A stretch of 64,000 nt of DNA from the NCBI RefSeq assembly GCF_016862995.1, contig NZ_BOOA01000037.1, positions 23,156-87,155 of the forward strand. Direction: 5' to 3'. Both the position numbers and the translations under genes were made by a program. This stretch comes from Acrocarpospora phusangensis (GTDB taxonomy: Bacteria; Actinomycetota; Actinomycetes; Streptosporangiales; Streptosporangiaceae). Below the pieces are notes generated by a model. That model was not told the DNA's origin and did not search any database. It was given only the letters and a program-made list of their open reading frames with translations. The first letter of the stretch is position 1. Each line of letters starts with the position of its first letter. Shown in pieces: positions 58,315-64,000 of this stretch.

Positions 58315-58327
58315 CCCAACCTCCTTA

Positions 58328-58344
58328 ATCGTCGAGCTGACGAT
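58328..58344. promoter_or_regulatory. Palindrome upstream of pnuC
   Basis: ATCGTC-GAGCT-GACGAT (58328-58344) is a perfect 6-bp inverted repeat located 14 bases upstream of the pnuC start. It is a candidate operator for NAD-metabolism control; no regulator gene is nearby. Confidence 0.45.
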
Positions 58345-58373
58345 AACAAGTCGGCCGGGGTATCGGGAAACAG

Positions 58374-58403
58374 CACGGCGGCGACCGGAAGGCCGCCGCC
58401 GTG
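58374..58403 (-). terminator. Terminator after the secreted hydrolase
   Basis: CACGGCGGC (58374-58382) pairs with GCCGCCGTG (58395-58403) around a 12-base loop. It lies just downstream of the minus-strand hydrolase stop at 58412; a short T-run (GTTTCC) follows on that strand. Confidence 0.75.
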
Positions 58404-58411
58404 AGGGTGAA

Positions 58412-60766
58412 TCAGTCGTCGTCGGTGACGACCAGGCGGGCGAAGCCGTCGCCGATGGTCGCGTTCGCCGAGACGCCCGCGATCACCTGGTACGACTGGA
58501 CGGCCGTCGTCTTCACCGTGTTGCCGGCGAGCGGCACCGTGAAGACGCCGCCGGTCTGGCCCGCCGGGATCGTGACCGTGGCCGCGACCTGCGTGATGAC
58601 CGGGCCGGTCCCGGCGGCGAGCGCCTGTACGGTCGCCGTCACCGGCACGTCCGACGGCTTGGACAGCGTCACCGGGATCTGCGCCTCACCAGGGCCGTTG
58701 CCTTCGAGGACGGTCACGTCGCCGACCGACACCTGCGGCAGGGACGCGATGCTCTCCTCGCCGACCCGGAACCGGGTGAAGGACAGGTCCGCGAGGTAGA
58801 CGCCGCCGGTCTCGGACGCGCCGGTGAGCGACACCTCCTTGATGTCCTTCTTGTCGATCCCGCTGAGACCGCTCAGCGGCAGCCGTACCGTCCGCAGCCA
58901 GGTCTTCGGCAGCGGGGAGGTGAGGCCGGGCAGCGCGGTCAGCGCCGGGCCGAGCGTCGAGACCGGCACGGTGACGCTCCGGTCCCGCCCGTCGACCAGG
59001 GTGAGGTTCAGATCGAGGGGGGCGGACGCCGCCAGGTTCTCGTCCCGAGCCACCCGGAAGGTGAGCAGTTCGGCCTTGGAGATGTTCCGCTGCGCGAGCG
59101 GCACGGTCAGCTTGCCGGACGTGTCCTGCCAGGAGAACCGCATCACCGGACTGGCCACCGCGTTCGGCAGGTACGTGGCGGGCGTCCACGACGGCGCCTG
59201 CGAGGTGGTCAGCTTGGTCGCGCAGGACGGCAGCCCGCTCTGCGGCGACCGGTCGAGCATGCTCGCGCAGATCGCGCCGGTGGCCGCGCCCGACACCACG
59301 GCCGGGGAGGGCCCGGCGAAGGTGGCCACGTCGATCCGGCTGGAGACCGGAGCCTGGGCGACGGTGTAGACGACGGCGCGGCCGGTCGAGGCGACGGTCT
59401 TGCCGCTGCCGTCGAACAGCGGCATCAGCGCCGTCTCCTGACCCTGGACCAGCCGGAAGAAGCCGGCGATGAAAGCGGTGCCGACCGCGTACTGCTCGGC
59501 CGCGCTCAGCCGGGACTCGGCCCGGTTGCCGCAGACCGGGTCGTTGTTGTTCGACCAGTCGTCGGAGGCCGGCGCGGTCGCCACGCCCGGCGTCCACTCG
59601 GTGTTGAAGAAGTTGTGGTCGGTGCCCATGACCAGCAGCGACGACCGGAACGCGGTGTCGCCCGGGTCGGCGTACAGGGAGTCGTCGTAGAAGTGCTGGC
59701 CCTGCTGGTTGGAGACGTCCCCGTCGCAGTACGGCAGGATCGTCGCGGTCGGGATGCCCGGCAGGGACGCGCGGGCGAAGTCGGTCGGCGCGAGCGGCAG
59801 CACGGCCCGCACGCCGTACGGCTTGGCCCGGCCGGAGTTCACGAGCACGGCCTTGGCGACGCCCTCGCCACCACGCGAATGCCCCATGAAACCGACGTTG
59901 TCCAGGTCGATCCTGCCCTGGAACAGCGACACCAGCCGCGGGTCGCCCTTGCCCTTCTCGGCGTCGTTGAGCAGGTCGAGGTGGCGCATGACGACCTCGC
60001 TGCGGGCCAGCGCGCCCCGGTCCTCGGAGAAGTTGGCGTCGAAGGCGTTGACCGCGTTCGCGCTCACCGACACGACTGCGTAGCCGTGGCTGGCCAGCGC
60101 GTCGGCCGGGCCCTTGTAGCCCTTGAAGCTCTCGATCGGCTGCTGCCCGGCCGGGCACGGCCAGGCGTTGTTGCTGGTCCGCCGGGTGATCGGGTCGTAG
60201 CAGGCCGAGTGCCTGCCGTGCAGGAAGAGCACCAGCGGGCGCCGTCCGAGCGCCCCCTTCGGCTGGTACACCTCAGCCCGCAGCTCACCCAGCCGGCCAC
60301 CCAGCCCGTCCAGGCTGATCGCGGTGTCACCCAGGTCGTAGGTGCTCTCCTCGACTTCGTACGGCCCGAGTACACCCGGGTCGGTGGGGATCGTCGTCGG
60401 TTGCGGCTGCGCCGGCGGCGTGTAGATGGCCTTGGGGGAGACCCGGGACTCGACGACCCCGTTCCAGGCGACCTGCACACTCCTGGCCTCGCCCGCGCGC
60501 GGGTCGGAGGTCAGCAGCGTCAGCGTGTGGCCCTCATCGCTCTCCGTCGCGTAGCCGAGCGACTGCCCGTTGACCGCCAGCTCGGGCGCGGCGTCCCGTA
60601 CCGGCAGTGCTTCGTCCAGGCGTAACGTCACCTGGTACCCACCCTCGACAGGCACGACCGACCAGGTATCGGCGGCGGCGGGAACGGGCAGCGCCACGGC
60701 CCCCGTCACCACTGCGACGACCACGGCGGCCAGACCGCGCCACCGCGCGGCCCTAGAAAGCCTCAT
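58412..60766 (-). CDS. Secreted alpha/beta-hydrolase with Calx-beta-like C-terminal domain
   Basis: A 784-residue exported enzyme. ATG 60766 is chosen over ATG 60772 because AGGA is then 6 bases upstream. The signal peptide is about 1-33. The hydrolase domain (about 150-430) has LVLFLHGRHSAC (oxyanion), the nucleophile elbow GHSRGGEG (Ser), and LVMGTDHNFFN with the catalytic His. C-terminal beta domains include a jelly-roll-like region (about 500-660) and a final Calx-beta-like repeat (VSVGDVTVLEGN, IPVTLSKPSDVPVTATVQA). It resembles secreted cutinase- or lipase-like hydrolases; the substrate is unknown. Confidence 0.88.
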   Translation of the reverse strand: MRLSRAARWRGLAAVVVAVVTGAVALPVPAAADTWSVVPVEGGYQVTLRLDEALPVRDAAPELAVNGQSLGYATESDEGHTLTLLTSDPRAGEARSVQVAWNGVVESRVSPKAIYTPPAQPQPTTIPTDPGVLGPYEVEESTYDLGDTAISLDGLGGRLGELRAEVYQPKGALGRRPLVLFLHGRHSACYDPITRRTSNNAWPCPAGQQPIESFKGYKGPADALASHGYAVVSVSANAVNAFDANFSEDRGALARSEVVMRHLDLLNDAEKGKGDPRLVSLFQGRIDLDNVGFMGHSRGGEGVAKAVLVNSGRAKPYGVRAVLPLAPTDFARASLPGIPTATILPYCDGDVSNQQGQHFYDDSLYADPGDTAFRSSLLVMGTDHNFFNTEWTPGVATAPASDDWSNNNDPVCGNRAESRLSAAEQYAVGTAFIAGFFRLVQGQETALMPLFDGSGKTVASTGRAVVYTVAQAPVSSRIDVATFAGPSPAVVSGAATGAICASMLDRSPQSGLPSCATKLTTSQAPSWTPATYLPNAVASPVMRFSWQDTSGKLTVPLAQRNISKAELLTFRVARDENLAASAPLDLNLTLVDGRDRSVTVPVSTLGPALTALPGLTSPLPKTWLRTVRLPLSGLSGIDKKDIKEVSLTGASETGGVYLADLSFTRFRVGEESIASLPQVSVGDVTVLEGNGPGEAQIPVTLSKPSDVPVTATVQALAAGTGPVITQVAATVTIPAGQTGGVFTVPLAGNTVKTTAVQSYQVIAGVSANATIGDGFARLVVTDDD

Positions 60767-60947
60767 GAACATTCCTCTCTTGCACACAAGTCACGCAAGC
60801 CACACAAAGCTCACGAAACTGGGCCAAGTAGAACGTTCAACTTTTGTCCCTGCATTAACTCGCGTTGCCGCCTTGTTAACGATCAGTCGGCCTGGTGCGG
60901 GGCCGTCCTGCCGGGCGGTTCTAGAGTCGGTGGGAGGGGAGGGTGTT

Positions 60948-61817
60948 GTGGATCTTGGGGAGTTGGGGGCGTTCTTGAAGTCGCGGAGGGACTGGTTGAG
61001 TCCTGAGGCGGTGGGGGTGCCGGTGGGGAGCAAGCGGCGGGTGCCCGGGTTGCGGCGGGATGAGGTGGCGGGGCTGGCGAGTATGTCGGTCGACTACTAC
61101 ACCGAGTTGGAGCAGGGGCGGGGGCAGTGTCCTTCGGGGCCGGTGCTGCACGCGCTGGCGCGGGCGTTGCGGCTGGATGTGGATGAGACCGACCATCTCT
61201 TCCGGCTGGCCGGGCAGCCGGTGCCGTACGGGGCGGAGCCGGTCAGGATGCAGGCGGCGCTGCGTCAGCTCATGCAGCGGCTGGAGGACACGCCGGCGAT
61301 GGTGATCACCGACATGCATGAGGTGGTGGTGCAGAACCATGCCGCGCAGGTGCTGGTCGGGCCGCAGTCGGGGCTGGCCGGGATCCGGGCCAGTTTCCTC
61401 TATCACTGGTTCACGATTCCGGGCACGCGTGATCTTTATCCGGCGGAGGACCACGACTATCACTCGCGGCTGCTCGTGTCCGATCTGCGTACCGCGGTGG
61501 CGCGCCGGGGGCCTGATGATCAGGCCGGGAGCGAGCTCGTCGGTTATCTGCTGAGCGCGAGTGAGGAGTTCGCGCGGTTGTGGCGGGCGCGGGGGGTCAA
61601 GGTGCGCCACGAGGAGTACAAGCGGATCGTCAACCCGGCGCTCGGCACCCTCAAGGTCACCTGCAACAGCATCGTGACGGCCGACGCCGCCCAGCGGCTG
61701 CTGTGGTTCGTGCCGGATGACCCGGATGTCGTACCGGCCCTGCATGGGCTTGACCCGGCCGAGGTGTGGCGGGACACGCCTGGGCCCGCGTTCGGGCTGC
61801 TCCGAACCTGGGGTTGA
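60948..61817 (+). CDS. XRE-family regulator with MmyB-like ligand domain
   Basis: A 289-residue helix-turn-helix protein. The N-terminal HTH is GLRRDEVAGLASMSVDYYTE followed by LEQGRGQCPS, the diagnostic MmyB-family pattern. The C-terminal domain (about 110-289) is the MmyB-like PAS-type ligand-binding fold with VITDMHEVVVQN and WRARGVKVRHEEYK. GTG 60948 follows a purine-rich GGGAGGGGAGGG. In actinomycetes these regulators usually control a neighbouring dehydrogenase or oxidoreductase, and the zinc alcohol dehydrogenase and SDR directly downstream fit that. Confidence 0.93.
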   Translation: MDLGELGAFLKSRRDWLSPEAVGVPVGSKRRVPGLRRDEVAGLASMSVDYYTELEQGRGQCPSGPVLHALARALRLDVDETDHLFRLAGQPVPYGAEPVRMQAALRQLMQRLEDTPAMVITDMHEVVVQNHAAQVLVGPQSGLAGIRASFLYHWFTIPGTRDLYPAEDHDYHSRLLVSDLRTAVARRGPDDQAGSELVGYLLSASEEFARLWRARGVKVRHEEYKRIVNPALGTLKVTCNSIVTADAAQRLLWFVPDDPDVVPALHGLDPAEVWRDTPGPAFGLLRTWG

Positions 61818-61907
61818 CCACCCCAGGCTAGCGGGCCGGTCCGGGGGCACCCTGGGAAGAGGGGATCACTGACCTCCGATCGAGTTCCGCCGAGGAGGAA
61901 GACCGAT

Positions 61908-62918
61908 ATGCGCGCAGCAGTCGCGACCGGGGTGGGCGCTCCGCTGTCCCTGGAAGACCGCCAGATTCCGGAGCCCGGACCGGGTGAGGTCCTGGTGAAG
62001 ATCACCGCCTGTGGGGTGTGTTTCACCGATCTGGCCCTGACGCGCGGGCACTTCCCGTTCGCCCGTTTCCCGATCGTGCCCGGACACGAGATCGCCGGGA
62101 CGGTCGCCGCGCTCGGCGGCGGCGTGCCCGGCCTGTCCGTCGGCGACCAGGTCGGCGGCCAGTTCCTGTACGACTCGTGCGGCCACTGCGACTACTGCGT
62201 GTCCGGCGACCAGATCCTCTGCCCGTCCAAGCGCATCACCGGCATCGTCGCGGACGGCGGCTACGCCGAATACGTCCTGCTCAAAGGCGGATATGTCACC
62301 CCGCTGCCGGCCGGACTGGACCCGGTGGCCGCGGCGCCGCTGATGTGCGCGGGCCTGACCGCGTTCAACGCGCTGCGCCGCGCCGGCGCCACCCCCGGTT
62401 CCCGGGTGGCGGTCGTCGGCGCCGGCGGCGTCGGCGCGCTCGCCATCCGGTACGCGGTGGCCATGGGCGCGCGGGTCGCCGTGGTCGGCCGGTCGGCCCG
62501 CGGCGAGGCGGAGGCCAAGGACCTCGGCGCGGAACTTTACGTGGCCAGCGGCGACACCGACGCCGCCGCCGCGCTCAAAGCCTGGGACGGCGGCGCGGAC
62601 GTCATCCTGAACGCCGCCCCGTCCAACGAGGCCGCCTCCGCCGTACTCACCGGGCTCGCCCCTGACGGCACCCTGGTGCTCTGCGGCTACGACAACACGC
62701 CGCTCACCCTGCAGGCCTCGCCGATGGTGCTCAACCGGCTCCGGGTCATGGCCTCGCCGTCCGGATCACCGCACGACCTGCGGGACACGCTGGCCTTCTC
62801 GGTGCGGCACGGCATCCTGCCGAAGGTCACGCCGATCACTCTCGACGACGCGCAGGCGACGCTGGAGGCCATGGCCGGCGGGGCCGGGGGCGGCCGGCGC
62901 GTCATCACCTTCGAATAG
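61908..62918 (+). CDS. Zinc-dependent alcohol dehydrogenase
   Basis: A 336-residue medium-chain dehydrogenase. The catalytic zinc ligands are Cys in TACGVCFTD and His-Glu in PGHEIAG. The structural zinc cysteines are in DSCGHCDYCVSGDQILC. The coenzyme fold has VAVVGAGGVGALAI. It starts at ATG 61908, 90 bases after the XRE regulator, with GGAGGAAG upstream, and is followed 40 bases later by an SDR. Substrate unknown; the pairing suggests a small redox module. Confidence 0.93.
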   Translation: MRAAVATGVGAPLSLEDRQIPEPGPGEVLVKITACGVCFTDLALTRGHFPFARFPIVPGHEIAGTVAALGGGVPGLSVGDQVGGQFLYDSCGHCDYCVSGDQILCPSKRITGIVADGGYAEYVLLKGGYVTPLPAGLDPVAAAPLMCAGLTAFNALRRAGATPGSRVAVVGAGGVGALAIRYAVAMGARVAVVGRSARGEAEAKDLGAELYVASGDTDAAAALKAWDGGADVILNAAPSNEAASAVLTGLAPDGTLVLCGYDNTPLTLQASPMVLNRLRVMASPSGSPHDLRDTLAFSVRHGILPKVTPITLDDAQATLEAMAGGAGGGRRVITFE

Positions 62919-62958
62919 CGGACGCTCCCTGTCTTTTCCGACATTTCAGGAGTACGTC

Positions 62959-63855
62959 ATGAGCAAGACCATCCTCATCACGGGTGCGAGTTCGGGGTTC
63001 GGCGCGTTGTCCGCGCGGGCCCTGGCTCGTGCTGGGCATACGGTGTACGCGGCGATGCGTGACACTTCGGGACGCAACGCCGAGCATGTCGCTGAAGCCG
63101 CGGCGTATGCCACGGACCACGACGTCGATCTGCGGGTCGTCGAGCTGGATGTGCTGTCGCAGGAGTCCGTCGACGCGGCGGTCGCGACCGTGCTGGCGGA
63201 GGCGGACGAACTCGACGTGGTCGTGCACAATGCCGGGCACATGGTGCTCGGGCCGGCCGAGGCGTTCACCCCTGCGGAGATCGCGGCCGTGTACGACACG
63301 AATGTGCTGGGGTGTCAGCGGCTCAATCGGGCGGTTCTGCCGTACATGCGGCGGCGGGAGCATGGGCTGCTGGTGTGGATCGGGTCCAGTTCCACCAAGG
63401 GTGGGACTCCGCCTTATCTCGCGCCGTACTTCGCCGCCAAGGCGGCGGCGGATGCGCTGGCGGTGTCGTACGCGGCTGAGCTGGCGCGGTTCGGCATCGA
63501 GACGACCATCGTGGTGCCGGGGGCGTTCACGTCGGGGACGAATCACTTCGCGAATGCGGGGCATCCGTCTGAGCGGGGGGTTGTTCCGGCTTATGACGAG
63601 CGGTACGGGGGGTTGATGGAGCAGGTGGGGGCGCGGTTGGCTGCGCTTCGGCCGGCTGGGGCGGATGTGGGGTTGGTTGCCGATGCGGTTGTTCGGGTGG
63701 TGGATACGGCGCATGGGAAGCGGCCGTTCCGGGTGCATGTGGATCCGGCTGACGATGGGTCGGAGGAGGTGAGTGCGGTCGCTGATCGGGTTCGGGAGCG
63801 GTTCTTGGATCGCATCGGGCTTGGGGATCTGCTCGCGCCGCATGGTGTGGGGTAG
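62959..63855 (+). CDS. Short-chain dehydrogenase/reductase
   Basis: A 298-residue classical SDR. The TGASSGFGALSARALA coenzyme motif, the NAG motif in VVVHNAGHMVLGP, and the catalytic Ser, Tyr and Lys in WIGSSSTKG and YFAAKAAADALA are all present. ATG 62959 follows CAGGAG. It is probably NADP-linked and cotranscribed with the alcohol dehydrogenase under the MmyB-type regulator. Confidence 0.93.
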   Translation: MSKTILITGASSGFGALSARALARAGHTVYAAMRDTSGRNAEHVAEAAAYATDHDVDLRVVELDVLSQESVDAAVATVLAEADELDVVVHNAGHMVLGPAEAFTPAEIAAVYDTNVLGCQRLNRAVLPYMRRREHGLLVWIGSSSTKGGTPPYLAPYFAAKAAADALAVSYAAELARFGIETTIVVPGAFTSGTNHFANAGHPSERGVVPAYDERYGGLMEQVGARLAALRPAGADVGLVADAVVRVVDTAHGKRPFRVHVDPADDGSEEVSAVADRVRERFLDRIGLGDLLAPHGVG

Positions 63856-63865
63856 GGGGATCGGG

Positions 63866-63903
63866 GCCAGGTCGGGCGTTCGTTTCGTCTGACCTGGCTT
63901 TTT
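63866..63903 (+). terminator. Intrinsic terminator with T-run
   Basis: An 8-bp stem GCCAGGTC / GACCTGGC (63866-63873, 63891-63898) followed by TTTTT (63899-63903), 11 bases after the SDR stop. Confidence 0.88.
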
Positions 63904-63906
63904 GTT

Positions 63907-63963
63907 GTGGCTGGGGTTTGTAGCGTGGCTGGGGTTCGTAGCGTGGTGGCTGGTGTCCGTGGC
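63907..63963 (+). repeat. 18-bp tandem repeats after the SDR
   Basis: Two units GTGGCTGGGGTT(T/C)GTAGC at 63907-63924 and 63925-63942, then a diverged third (GTGGTGGCTGGTGTCCGTGGC). They lie just past the terminator, so they are probably non-coding. Confidence 0.6.
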
Positions 63964-64000
63964 GTGTGGGCGGGTGGACACTGCGGCTGACCGTGATAGC

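Overview
The window reads as a chromosomal segment of a high-G+C actinomycete. Third codon positions are almost always G or C, GTG and TTG starts are common, start-stop overlaps (ATGA, GTGA, TTGA) are frequent, and secreted proteins carry Ala-rich signal peptides. The mix of families (MmyB-type XRE regulator, LacI-controlled glucan genes, EACC1/caspase conflict genes, histidine kinase plus DUF4173) fits a filamentous member of the Streptosporangiales, but I cannot prove genus or species. I see no transposase, integrase, CRISPR array or rRNA.

Layout. 1-9.6 kb: an S9 oligopeptidase (cut by the left edge), diverging from an oligopeptide ABC importer (binding protein, two permeases, two ATPases) that runs on into an M20 peptidase and an HDAC-fold amidohydrolase. 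9.7-12.3 kb: an EF-hand protein with a duplicated tail next to gene debris, a metallopeptidase-like protein lacking its zinc motif, and an arylamine N-acetyltransferase. 12.4-17.5 kb: an OmpR-type regulator and a 1432-residue histidine kinase fused through repetitive linkers to a DUF4173 membrane domain. 17.5-18.1 kb: a MazEF toxin-antitoxin pair. 18.2-22.5 kb: a D-amino-acid catabolic set (D-aminoacylase, DSD1-like PLP lyase, RidA, unknown protein). 22.5-33.1 kb: a beta-glucan regulon with a CUT1 sugar importer, two paralogous LacI regulators, GH1 and GH16 enzymes, a ROK regulator and an orphan MbtH-like gene. Five copies of the palindrome GAGAGCGCTCTC tie it together.

33.3-37 kb: a DinB protein, a hypothetical, a receiver-only regulator with a tandemly repeated 3' end, tRNA-Arg(CCG), and two small secreted proteins. 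37.1-42.0 kb: the most interesting locus, an EACC1 adaptor overlapping a caspase / nSTAND1 NTPase / transmembrane / WD40 protein. This is the arrangement of a counter-invader, probably self-killing conflict system. 42-50.5 kb: an NmrA-like oxidoreductase with a truncated hydrolase upstream, a FAD monooxygenase, a TetR regulator, an amidase, and hypothetical membrane proteins and lipoproteins. 50.6-64 kb: a secreted M14 carboxypeptidase, a large secreted coiled-coil protein, PnuC/NadR NAD salvage, a secreted hydrolase with a Calx-beta-like tail, an MmyB-type regulator, a zinc alcohol dehydrogenase and an SDR.

The genes form three nutrient modules (peptides, D-amino acids, beta-glucans) and one immune-like module, separated by well-formed bidirectional hairpin terminators. 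Three copies of a 60-bp intergenic element and several local tandem duplications show recent DNA rearrangement in the accessory stretches.
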